The notes below the pieces were generated by a model. The model did no database searches. It was not told the DNA's origin and worked only from the letters and a program-made list of their open reading frames with translations. DNA of 64,000 nucleotides, from positions 558,001 to 622,000 of the forward strand of contig PUDQ02000066.1 in assembly GCA_002964805.2 (NCBI GenBank), in the 5' to 3' direction. Shown in pieces: positions 1-10,284 of the stretch. Each line of letters starts with the position of its first letter. Positions within the stretch are counted from its first letter, which is position 1. This stretch comes from Trametes villosa. Lineage: Eukaryota > Basidiomycota > Agaricomycetes > Polyporales > Polyporaceae. A program made the position numbers and the translations under genes.

Positions 1-1559
1 AACTGGGACGGGGCGCCGACGTAGGGGGAGGTCGTCGGCAGCGACGCGAAGAGCGCGTTGAGGTCCCGCTGCGCGTCCTCGACGAGGAACTGGCTGAAGT
101 CCGCCGCGAACTGCTGGTCCTGCTGGTCCTGCGCCTGCTCGGGCTCCGGCTCCGGCTCGCCGAGGACGATCTCGCCCGGCCCCTGGACGCGGATGGGGTC
201 GAGCTCGTGCGGAGGCGGCCGGTGCTGGTCGACCCCGTACACGAACGCCGCCTCCGAGGCCGCCGCGCGCTGGTACTCCTGCTGGTCGAGCAGGTTCTGC
301 GCCGTCTCCGGGATCGCGTCCTGGAGCGCGTTGAGCTCCTCGAACGAGAACGGCACGCTGGGGTCGAACATGTGCGCGCCCGTGGCCTCGTACGCCGCTT
401 CGTCGAGCCCCTCGTGGAATGCGCCCTCGTCGAGCACGGCCGCGAGCGCATCGTTCGGGTTCGCCTCCGCGGGCTGCGTCGACGGACCCGGGATGCCCAC
501 GGCGAATCCGTCGAAGTTGAAGTCGCCGGGGGTGTCGGGGGGCGCGAGCCAGACCTGGCCGGCGCGCGCCGACTGGAGCGCGGCCACCAAATCGTTGAAG
601 TCGAGTTCGTCCGCCCGCGTGACCAGCGGAAGGTGTGCCCGGTACGGCTGATCGAGCTGTGCGGACGATGCTTAGCGTACAAGTTGTAACTGATGAATAG
701 AAAGACTCACGTCACCAGGGACCAGAGGAGGCGCCCCGATCCACTCGGTCAGGCTGGGGGTGCCCTGAGTCGCAAGGCCACCGTTCAGAAGAGGAGGGGC
801 GGTGAACTCGCCATCGGAGTACGAGGGAGGACCGGAGCTCGGCGTGGAACGACTTGAACCCGACGATCCCTGGAACGGAATGGCGTACGAAGGGTTGGGA
901 GCCTCCAGGTGATCCCACTGGCCCGGCTGGACGGGCCAGAACGAGGCACCATCGGACGTAGGCGACCACTCGCTGTCGCTGAGCGGAGGCGATGGGCCGG
1001 TGCCCAGGGACGGGGGCCCAAGCGGGTAAGGAAGCCTCGAGCTGCCCGCCACGGGCGCACTCGTAGAGCGCGAGGTGTCGATGAGCGGGAGGGCGGGGTT
1101 GGACGGACCCGCGAGAGCGGGGGTGGAGCTCCCAGACGACTTGCGAGAGGTCTTCCGTGTACCTGAAGCCCGCCGGGCCTGCTTTTCGGCCGCCTTTGCG
1201 GCCGCCTTCGCCTGCCTCGCCGCCGCGGCCGCGAGTTTCTTCTCTTCCGCTTCCCGCTTCTTCTCCTCAGCGGTGCGAGGGTTGAATTTGTATCCGGGAT
1301 ACTTCTTCAGGTGCTCGAGCTTAACGAGCTCCGCTCGTTTGTCATACTTCTCGCGAACGTCCTGGGATTCCTGGCCCCACCGGAAGGCGAGAATCTTGGA
1401 CAACTCACTCTGGCGCATGGGCTTCGCGCCAGGGACGGCCGTCTCATCCATCAACCTCTTCATATCACGCCGATATAATATCCAGGCGTTGGCCGGGCGG
1501 GGGGTGTGATCCGTGGGGGACTTGCGCGTCCGCTCCTTCGACGTCCGTTTTGCGGGCAT
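1..1559 (-). CDS. HMG-box transcription factor (MATA-HMG type), C-terminus cut by window edge
   Basis: Predicted nuclear DNA-binding regulator. Exons on the minus strand are 1559-711 and 656-1 (open at the left edge). The 54 nt intron 710-657 has a GTGAGT donor, a CACAG acceptor and phase 0. Residues about 20-95 form one HMG box, starting RPANAWILYRRDMKR and ending KYPGYKFNPR, the pattern of fungal MATA-type HMG boxes. A Lys/Glu/Ala-rich basic helix follows (about 96-135), then Ser/Pro-rich sequence, and in exon 2 an acidic, Gln-rich stretch that could be an activation domain. The start ATG (1557-1559) follows a TATA-like site about 180 bp upstream. A second HMG-box gene lies divergently at 4636. 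The box resembles mating-type HMG proteins, but many unlinked paralogues exist in Agaricomycetes, so a mating-type role is not implied. Target genes unknown. Confidence 0.85.
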
Positions 1560-1735
1560 CTTACGCGTGGTCGGGTGTGAAGGAAGTTGTGGTGAGGGTA
1601 GTCGTTGGGAGGGGGGAGGGGGACGCGTAGGCAGATGCCTGGAGGGGCCGGGAGAGCACGAGAGGGCGGGAGGACAAGCGAGAGGAGGGGATGTCGGCAG
1701 GGATGGTGGGAGCTGGCCGAGGACCGTCGGCCACT

Positions 1736-1742
1736 CTTATAT
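1736..1742 (-). promoter_or_regulatory. TATA-like box of the first HMG-box gene
   Basis: On the minus strand the sequence reads GCATATAAGAG, about 180 bp upstream of the ATG at 1559. Position and sequence fit a core promoter; no other promoter element was recognised. Confidence 0.45.
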
Positions 1743-4467
1743 GCAACGCGTCTAGCGACTTCAACTTATCGGCGCATGCCGCGCTCCCCGCACAGAGCGC
1801 CCGTTCTGCTCACCGGCGCCTGCCCTGTTTGCGCGCGTTTGCACGCCCCTCCTCCCGGGGTCCTGCCCCCTCCCGCGTCCCGTACCGCCGCCGTCCTGCG
1901 CACCGATCTTTCGCGCCAGGCTGCCTCTCCAGCACACGCAAAAAACGGGACTTCTGGGCGCAGAACTGAGCTCTCTGCAGCCCGCTCAGTCTGTTCTGCT
2001 AAGGGGCGCCTAGGGAGGAGGGGAGCAGCTGCGCTCGGCTAGAAATACATCCGTTCATGCTTTGTCTGTATAACCCAATCAGGGAATATGACTGCCATTC
2101 CTGGAATTGCAGTTTGATGGGAATGTGCAACGTCTCCCCGCCCGCCCGCGGTCTTCGCCCTCCCCCGTCCCCTCCAGCGCGCACCCCGGGCCTCGTGCCC
2201 TCCACCGACTGGCGCCGCTACCCAGCTCTGCCTCCTGACCAGCGTACGGCGGTCACCAGAGGCAAGGATACTGTCTGGGGAACAGCGAAATATTGCGACA
2301 CCACGGTATGACGTCGGCCTCGGCAGACACAGTGCAATACGACATTGCTGCAGCACCAACGCACCTCTGCATACCAAAATTCGCTCGGCAACAGTGCGCT
2401 GATGGACCGCATGCTGCGTATCCCATCGATCCGGCTGGAACTTCGGGTGCCCTTACTCGCTCGCCGAGCTGGCGCGCCTCGAGGTCAGCGATCCCTGACT
2501 GCGTGCGCTTTCATTGCGCTGATGCCGTTACGCCAGACTTTACGGTCGGGCAGAGGGCATCACATGCGCCCCACCTATGCTACGTCCGGCGATACATGTG
2601 CTCCAGCCCGAACGTCGTGGGGCCCGTCTTCGGACTCGGAGACTGCCAGTGGTGTTTTAGCCAACGGGCTCATCGGGCGCACGTCATCGCCCGACGCCGG
2701 CGAGCGTAGCGGGGCCATGTCTTGGCGGACAGCGAGGTGAGCACGCCCTCCTCGTTCAAAGCTCCCAGACGAGCCGCCGGAGCAGCCCCGACGGGGAGCC
2801 CGCTCTAGACGATACACGAGGCATGGCCTGCGGGGAGTCAGGTCCGGCAGGGTGCGGTCCCGCTGCACCCGGTGGGCTGCACCCTGCGTCCTCCATTCCA
2901 CACCCGCAGCAATCTCCTTTGGGACTACATTGCGCCCGAGAACCCTGCCCGTTCGACGCCGTGCGTCCTCGGGCTAATCCTTCCCTTGCACCCGACCGTC
3001 CGCGCGCGCACAAGTTGCAGCACGCAATCAGAGGAGTTCCGCGCAATCGGCCGCCAGGGTCTCGCTCCGCGTGTGAACCTGAGGGCAGGCCGAGGTCTCA
3101 CTCTGCGCTCGCTCGCCAAGGCCTTGCGTCCGGGGCAGCGTTGTCGCTTTAGCCAGACAGATTCCGAACTCTCGGGCACGCATCCGCGCCAGGCGCCGTG
3201 CCCGAGTGCAGCAGCATTTTTCCTTTGGTGAGCTGGCAGCTCTCGCTTAGAGATAACGGCTAGGGTGCGGAGCTGCTCCCGCCCGCCGTCTGCGCCAGGG
3301 AATTTACGGGGTGCACTCTGCGAGGGAGTGCAGTCGGGCGGCACGAGGCCCAGCTGTGTCGGGGAGCCGCAACACGCCCCCCCCCTTCTGCGTCCGCGAT
3401 AGCCTTTTGCGGCACACGGTTGCCACCTCCTCGAAGCGATGCACCCTGCTCTAAGATCACCTCGTCACATGCGGGGCCAGGGCGACCTCAGCGTGCGGGG
3501 CATCCCAGAGCTCACTGCAGCCATGTCCGGCGGCGCGTTCGGTCGTCCTGCCCTCCGTCTGCGGGCTATCTCGTCCTGCTCCAGGCGCGGCGGCGGGCAC
3601 GCTAGGCGAAGGTCCGCCTGAGGCCCAAGCCGTTGAACGCACGAAGTTCGGATGTGCACATATTGCGAACTCCGCGGGCAGCGGGGCGGGCTCTGCCCGG
3701 GGGGGCTGCATGACATTGAGATTAGATTATCGCACCTCGGATCAGAGCTGCCCGCCCGCAGATGAAATTGATGCGGCGCTGATTGGCTCGCTTGCGCGGG
3801 CCGCCGCACTCCCGCCGCGACCGCGAGGGTCCTCGCACGCTCCCCGCGCCAACGCTTGGAGCTGGCGTGTGCGCGCGCGCTTGAGCGTGTACCCCTGCAA
3901 TCTGGGCGAGCAGGTGCAGAGAGGCACGCGATAACATTATTGAGCGCGCTGCCTCCAGCTGAGCTCATTGGGCGCAGAGCAGGGGGAGCGCTGGGCAGCA
4001 TGCTTGCGCTGGGAGGGCGCTCGGTGCGGGGGTGGGGGGCACCGAGGACTTGCGCTGCCAACCCTGAGATCGTGGGAGGCGGCCGGATCACCGCGTCGGC
4101 GCCGGGCGCAAGCGGCGATCAGGCACACGCGCACAATCTCGATACGGAAGCTACGAACAGCTTGCCAGTCACACAGACGCCCACCTGCACCCTCGATCTC
4201 CTCAGTGCGCAAGTCTCCGAACACTCTCGGGCAGCCAGCTGCAGCAGCACGCTCAACTGCGCTATTGTCCCTGCGCAGCCCGCTTGGCCGCCCAGAGTGC
4301 GGCCCCCGCCTCGGACAAACAAACAAATGCCGTCACGCTCCAGCCCGCCGGCCAAAGCGCCTGCCAGTGCGCGGGCGTGGCCCGGCGCGCTTTGGGGTGG
4401 CCTGCCCCCGCGCTGGCTAATTCCTGTCCGCTGCTCGCTGGAGGCTAGGCGCGCTGGCCTTTGCTTT
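1743..4467. other. Intergenic region between two divergent HMG-box genes
   Basis: About 2.7 kb of GC-rich DNA with only short overlapping open frames on both strands. None has a domain, a conserved splice pattern or an amino-acid composition that looks coding. It should hold the promoters of both flanking genes. I see no repeat or RNA gene in it. Confidence 0.5.
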
Positions 4468-4468
4468 G

Positions 4469-4475
4469 CATAAAG
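4469..4475 (+). promoter_or_regulatory. TATA-like box of the second HMG-box gene
   Basis: The sequence TTGCATAAAGG lies about 165 bp upstream of the ATG at 4636 and is followed by a long C/T-rich leader (4510-4630), a common arrangement at fungal promoters. Confidence 0.4.
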
Positions 4476-4635
4476 GACCGCGCGGTCGCATTGTTTGCCC
4501 ATACCCAATCTTCCCCTCTGCCTTCACACTCGCGGCCCACTCTCCTCTCGCCGGACAACGCGTCTTCCCCCCTCCATCCGCCACCTCACACACACCTCCA
4601 CTCCCACCCTCATCACCACCCTCTCTATCTCCACA

Positions 4636-5626
4636 ATGCCGGCCGCTCAACGCTCGCGTGCGTCCTCGTCCCGGGACCGGCCCCCGCGCCCTGCCAACAG
4701 CTTCATCCTTTTCCGCTCGCGGCGCTGCCGGGAGCTCAGGGAAGCCGCCGGACCAGAGAACGCAATTCCAGAGCAAGACCTCTCCGGCATCATCAGCCGG
4801 GAGTGGAAGGCAGACGCGGCGCTGCGCGAGTTTTACAAGGGCGAGGCAGCGCAGGCAAGGGCCGAGCACGCGGCAAAGTACCCGGGGTACGAATTCAAGC
4901 CCCAGAACAAAACGCAGAAGGCAGAGGCCAGGGAGCGGAAGAAGGCCGAAAAGGCCGCGCAGCGAAAGCAGAAGAAGACGCGCGGGGCTGCCGCGGCTCA
5001 GGAGGCCCAGGTGGCGGTCGAACCGCCGATGGTTCAATTCCACCTGCCACCCCCGGTCGCTTCAGGCCTCCATGCGGGACCGGTGGATCAGGTAAGCCCT
5101 CTCAAACCTAAATGCGCCTTCGTGTAGCTGACGCGCTTCTTCGCCCATTTCCCAGCCGGCGCCCCCTCCGATGGGGCACTGGCAGTGGGAGGGTGCACAG
5201 GCTCAGGCGGCGGGCGGCTTCGACGACGCAAACATCGACCCGCAGCTGCGGAATATGGCCCCGCCGGTGACTCCGCCGCTCCATATGGAGCCAATGTTCC
5301 ACCCTTCGCCTTACCCCTCCGTCCCCGCCTACTACGACCAGCCCGCCTCCATCCCCGCCTACTACGACCAGCCCGCCTCCATCCCCGCCTACTACGACCA
5401 GCGTGACCCGCTCTTACCAGAGAATCCACTGCCGGGACACGAGGTGCCGCAGTTCGGAGGCTATCTTCCTCCTTACCCCCTGCCCTCTACCTCGTCGAAC
5501 TCGTCCTCCGCCGCACCCAGCACCCCCTCCGACGAGGTCGACGGCGCGGTCCAGGGCGCATGCGACTTCAATTTCTCCTGGATGAACGGGTACCCCTACG
5601 CGGGCCCGTCTGGATCTGCGATGTAG
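4636..5626 (+). CDS. HMG-box transcription factor with YYDQ repeats
   Basis: Exons 4636-5091 and 5156-5626; the intron of 64 nt (GTAAGC donor, TTTCCCAG acceptor) is phase 0, giving 308 residues. An HMG-type box occupies residues about 15-95 (PPRPANSFILFRSRR to KYPGYEFKPQ) and is followed by a basic Lys/Ala-rich helix. Exon 2 encodes a Pro-rich tail with three tandem copies of a 10-residue unit around PAYYDQPASI, then a Ser/Pro-rich end. The box is shorter and more diverged than that of the gene at 1-1559, but shares the KYPGY motif and basic extension, so the two are paralogues. An in-frame ATG at 4495 lies upstream of the TATA-proximal leader, so I chose 4636, which has CACA before the ATG. 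Nuclear location and DNA binding are inferred from the domain. Confidence 0.85.
5325..5402 (+). repeat. 30 bp coding minisatellite (three copies)
   Basis: Three nearly perfect copies of a 30 bp unit encode PAYYDQPASI in the HMG-box protein at 4636-5626. The period keeps the reading frame, so copy number can vary without breaking the gene. Confidence 0.85.
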
Positions 5627-7164
5627 TGGCTCGTTCAGCCTCGGACTCGGTGGGTTTGTACGTCCGCGCTCTGTATTAGCTTCATATCCGTTCTCTGCGA
5701 TACCTTCCCCGATGATACTGTACATAATAGTCTCTCCGATCTGCCATGTCGCTTTCGCGCCCTGTACTCTGCTCACTAGCTTCACGTCGTGCTATCCTGT
5801 TGATAATCGATCCGCGCAATGTTGTTCTCACCGAGATACTGGAGGGCATGCATAAGTCTACAACGGCGTCCCCTTTAGCAACCATGCTCGCGCTGCACGG
5901 TGCATTCCGGGACGTTCACCGCGTCCTGATACGAACGCGATGCAGGTCGCTATGTGGCATACATCCGCAGAACGCACAAGTCGCGCGCACGCTTCTCGCG
6001 CAGTCAACGAAAATGCCCCTTTGCAACTCAAGGAGGAGACGGTAGCGAAATCTGGCTAGGTTCGCTGGGTCAACGTAGGTAGGGCATCGTCCATGACGCG
6101 CTGCCAGGCCCACGCGCCTCGGAGCAAGGATCGCCTCCGGGTTCCCGCGCGCATCGCCGTTAGTCTCGCGCTTAGTATGGGCATTCACCAGCCGGGTCTA
6201 CCGCGGCGCGCGCAGATGGTCATGCGGTGAGGTGCGGAGGCTCGCGTGCTCAGTGGAGGGATGCTTGTTGTCGGGGTGCGACATCTCCTGACGGCACGGC
6301 GACGCCCTCTGTTCGACTCGCGACATCCCCTCTTCAGTCATAAAATCTTCGTCTCGGGCGCGCTGCGGTGCAAATTCGCGAAAGCAATTCAGGACCTGGA
6401 TATGATCAAGTACCTGGGCACAGCTCTGAACTCTCGAAAGCTGCCAAGAACGAACAGAATGCGGGGGCGAGGAGAGTAAGAACTTACTGTTGTGCCACGG
6501 TCCCCATGCGCATACGTTTGGGTAGAGCTCACGTAATGGTACCAAAAGCAAAACGGCGTAACCGTTAACGCTGCATCTTATACTAAAACCTGCTCCTCGC
6601 ACTGCAGCTGGCAGGAACTTGGAATGAACGGACGTCGCCAGCCATATACAGCGGCAAACAAAGCAGACGAGCTAATCCTTTTGGGCAACTTCAGGGCCGG
6701 TCGCTCTGGCACAGACGGCGTCCAGCGCTCATGTCATGGTCACTCGCAGCAGACGCTAGGCCTTCGTCTCAACGACCATCTCGTCCGCTCCCCTCGTAAC
6801 GTATCAATCGGCTGTTGCGAAAAACTCGCTCGACACAACTCTGACCGGCGGATACATTTGCTATACACGCATACACTGCACTCTATGATTTCCTGCGCGA
6901 GTGAGCGGGTCCTCCACTGCCGACCTGCCACACCACGTCTGTGCCCGGGGCCCGAACGGCCCTTGTGCAACCTCTAGTTTTGTTGAAAAGAGGGCCTGGC
7001 TGCTGACGATGCGGCGGAGAAGGGGCCCGTCGGCCCTTGATAGTCATACAGAATCAGTAGGTGCGAGACGCATAGCTGCGCAGAAGAGCCGGCAACTCTA
7101 TGGACCACAGCTTTACCATTGATAACCGGTGCCGTACATGCCAAGTGCTGCTCTATGCGCTGCG
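5627..7164. other. Intergenic region, no gene seen
   Basis: About 1.5 kb between the second HMG-box gene and the P450 gene. Open frames here are short, lack recognisable domains and overlap on both strands. It should hold the 3' untranslated region of the HMG gene and the upstream promoter of the P450 gene. Confidence 0.5.
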
Positions 7165-7170
7165 TATAAG
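7165..7170 (+). promoter_or_regulatory. TATA box of the P450 gene
   Basis: GTATAAGT lies about 125 bp upstream of the ATG at 7291, followed by a pyrimidine-rich leader. Confidence 0.5.
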
Positions 7171-7290
7171 TACCGCTGAAGGCACATCGGTCTGCAAACT
7201 ACTCAGTCCTTCGTCTTCTCTCATCTGCTGCATACGCCTTTCAACAGACATATCTCACTCTTTTCTTCCCTTTCTCACAGGGACGGCACT

Positions 7291-9739
7291 ATGGCGCCTT
7301 CTTATCTGGGGGAATTGTCGCTCACGTCTCCGGACGTTCTCGCGGTGCTCCTGGCGCTCGGTGCATATGCTTCCTGGCGGCTCTACCGTTTCCTGAGCTT
7401 CATATACAAGACGCCACTGAGCATCCTTCCTGGCCCGCCTGCTCCTAGCTTCGTGTACGGTAATCTGAACGAGATTGCTGCCGTGGATGACTTCGCTCTT
7501 CCCGACCGCTGGTTCGAGAAGTACGGCAAGAACTACATGGATCGTGGATTCTTCATGGTAAGCTACAGGACAGATTTTTCCTATATTTTGTTTTGATACT
7601 CACGACGTGCATACAGACCCCACGCCTTTGGACTATGGACCCTCGCGCGATCAACCACATCCTCACTCATTCCGTGGATTACCCCAAGCCGGAAGAGAAC
7701 ACTCGGTCGACTGTCAAGCTGCTTGGGAAAGGCGAGAGACTACTTGGATAGCTCCGCCCGCATTCAACTGACTATCGGGCGTGTTCGACTGGTAGGTTTG
7801 CTCTTCGTGGACGGTACGTGTTTCAGCACCCGCATATTGAATCCCTCACTCATGCCCGGCGACAATAGGCGAGCAGCACAGGCAACAGGTCCGCATCCGC
7901 CTTGCCTGACCATTGAGTTATGTACTGACCATTCATAACTTGGGGTAGAGGAGAATCATGGTAAGTGCGCGACTGACCTACATCCGTGCTGTCACTAAAT
8001 AGCCTACCAGAACCCTGCCTTCGGACCGGCGCAAGTGCGCGACCTCACCGAGATTTTCGTGCAGAAGGCCCTTCAGGTATGTCTTCATAGTTCGCATCGG
8101 GGAATTACCGAGTCACGAATACTGGCTTGTCGCAGCTCCGCGACGTTTGGACAGCGGCTGTCTCGCAAGCTGACGGCCCGGCGCGCGTGAATGTCAATAG
8201 AGACCTGAGCAGGGCCACCCTCGACATCATCGGATTGGCCGGTACGTTTGCCCCAGCGCTTGCGCAGCGAAAAAGAGCCCATCTCAGGCACTTCTCCGCC
8301 TAGGCTTCAACTACGACTTCCGCTCTCTGGACGCCGGCGAGAAGCCTACTGAACTGAACGCCGCCTTCCGTCGCCTCTTCGCGAACCTGCGCCCGGTCTC
8401 CCTCATCGAGTACATCTTCTCTCTGGTCCCTTTCCTGAGGACCCTCATCGTGAGCCTTCGCTCTTGTCACATCGTCTCTGCCACAGAGAAACCGTACTCA
8501 CACTGCGACTACCTTTCTAGCCGAACCAACGCCTCGACATCGTCTCCAATTCGGCTGCCGAGATTCGTCAGATCGGGAACAAGCTCGTCCAGGACCAGAA
8601 GGCCGTCGTCAAGCAGATCGCGGAGGAGAAGCACCTGAAGGGGCTCGAGCGCAAGGACCTGCAGGCGCGCGACCTGCTCACGCTCCTGCTCAAGGCGAAC
8701 ATGGCTACCGACATCCCCGAGAACCAGAAGCTGTCGGACGCGGACGTTATTGGACGTGAGTGCACGCTGCCACTGGCTTTTCTCTTTGCTGATCTGTCTC
8801 CTTGCTGTAGAAATCCCGACGTAAGCTACGCACTCGCTACCCCGCCCAACTCAGCTACTCACAGCCCTTCCATTAGCTTCCTCCTCGCCGGCCACGAGAC
8901 GACGAGCACGGCGACGACCTGGGCACTCTACGGCCTCAGCCAGAACCGCGCCGCGCAGCAGAAGCTGCGCGAGGAGCTGCTCACCGTCGCCACGGACGCG
9001 CCGACGATGGAGGAGCTCTCCGCGCTGCCGTACCTCGACAACGTCGTGCGCGAGGTGCTACGTCTGCATTCCCCGGTCTTCTCGCTCCTCCGCACGGCGA
9101 AGAAGGACGACGTCATTCCGCTGAGCGAGCCTGTTGTGGACAAGTACGGGAAGACGCACCATGAGATCCGGTGAGTAGCGGCATGGTGTGCTGCTCGCGC
9201 TGGGACGGGTACTAACCGCCGGTTTGCGCGTAGCATTGCGAAGGGCAACATGGTCATCATCCCTATCCTCGCTGTGCACCGGTCCAAGGCTATCTGGGGT
9301 GAGGATGTTCTGGAGTTCAAGTACGTGTGCCCCAGCTGTCGGCCCATTTTATAGTGCGCTGAGGGCTTGCATGGCAAACAGGCCCGAGCGGTGGGACCAG
9401 CCCCCCGAGAGCATCTCCGCGTACCCCGGCGTGTGGGGCCACCTCCTCACCTTCATCGGCGGCCCCCGCGCGTGCATCGGCTTCCGCTTCTCCCTCGTCG
9501 AGTACGTCCCCGTCGCCCTCTCTATCGCCTTAGAGCCTACCTCTGACTGGCTGACATGGTTGTGTTGCAGGATTAAGGCGCTGCTGTTCGTGCTCATCCG
9601 CGCGTTCGAGTTCGAGTTCGCGGGTCCGATGGAGGACATCGTCTGCAAGACGGGGGCGGTGAAGAGCCCGTCGCTGCGCTCGGCGCCGCAGGAGGGCGTC
9701 CAGCTGCCGCTCCTGGTCAAGCCGTACAAGGGGGCGTGA
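7291..9739 (+). CDS. Cytochrome P450 monooxygenase, 14 exons
   Basis: Haem-thiolate monooxygenase, probably ER-anchored; substrate unknown. Exons: 7291-7557, 7617-7731, 7796-7813, 7869-7888, 7949-7960, 8011-8076, 8136-8241, 8304-8449, 8521-8755, 8811-8820, 8877-9170, 9234-9320, 9382-9501, 9571-9739. Phases close throughout, giving 554 residues, a normal P450 length. A hydrophobic N-terminal anchor lies at about residues 10-35. The I-helix motif AGHETTS is at about 336, the K-helix ExxR (EVLR) at about 390, and the haem loop [10 protein letters not shown] at about 482 with the ligand Cys at about 489. The exons of 18, 20, 12 and 10 nt are required to restore the conserved run RIMNPAFGP and QIPTFLLAGHE. 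Intron 2 starts with GC rather than GT (AAAG/GCGAGA). Neighbours are unrelated, so no pathway is suggested. Confidence 0.93.
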
Positions 9740-10284
9740 TCGTTTCCACGTTACGGAGCAGTATGTGTGGTGCTTGGTAGCTTAGTCGTAGTCTTGGTGG
9801 CACCCACTGGGGCGTTCCTACGTTCAACCTCTGTCTACTTTTAATCTAGTTGTTTCAACTGCCGGCAATGCATGATGCTGTGTCTTTGATTCGCAGTGAC
9901 GTCGAATATAAAGCTCTCAAGGTACGAATGTTGGTATCTTCCGACCCCCTGCGTTACCCACTATGCTATCCATCGCCACTTTACCGTACCCTTGAGGAAA
10001 CTGCTCCCTGTGATCATGAGCAGCCGCCTCCACCTTCACTTAGCGGGGGAGAGCGCAAATGGCCAGCCTCACCGACTTGAGAGTATACACAAGATCTTTG
10101 ATTGAGCTCGCGGGTGCATATATGCGGTCTCCAAAAATACAAAAGATAGGCCAATCGGTTCGCAACGTTCCGTGTAGTCCGTACGGTGAAATATACCATC
10201 CACAATGTTCGTGATTTCTTCACCTGCTAGCTTGCGAAACCTGCCACCGCGGTCCCCCTCACGCCCGCCACAACGTCGTGCTCC
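9740..10284. other. Convergent intergenic region
   Basis: It separates the 3' ends of the P450 gene (+) and the 873-residue gene (-). It should hold both 3' untranslated regions and polyadenylation sites. No gene was seen. Confidence 0.5.

Noticed and set aside
4495..4635. Upstream in-frame ATG for the second HMG-box gene
   Set aside because: It would place 47 Pro/His/Thr-rich residues from a CT-rich leader in front of the box; the ATG at 4636 follows the leader directly.
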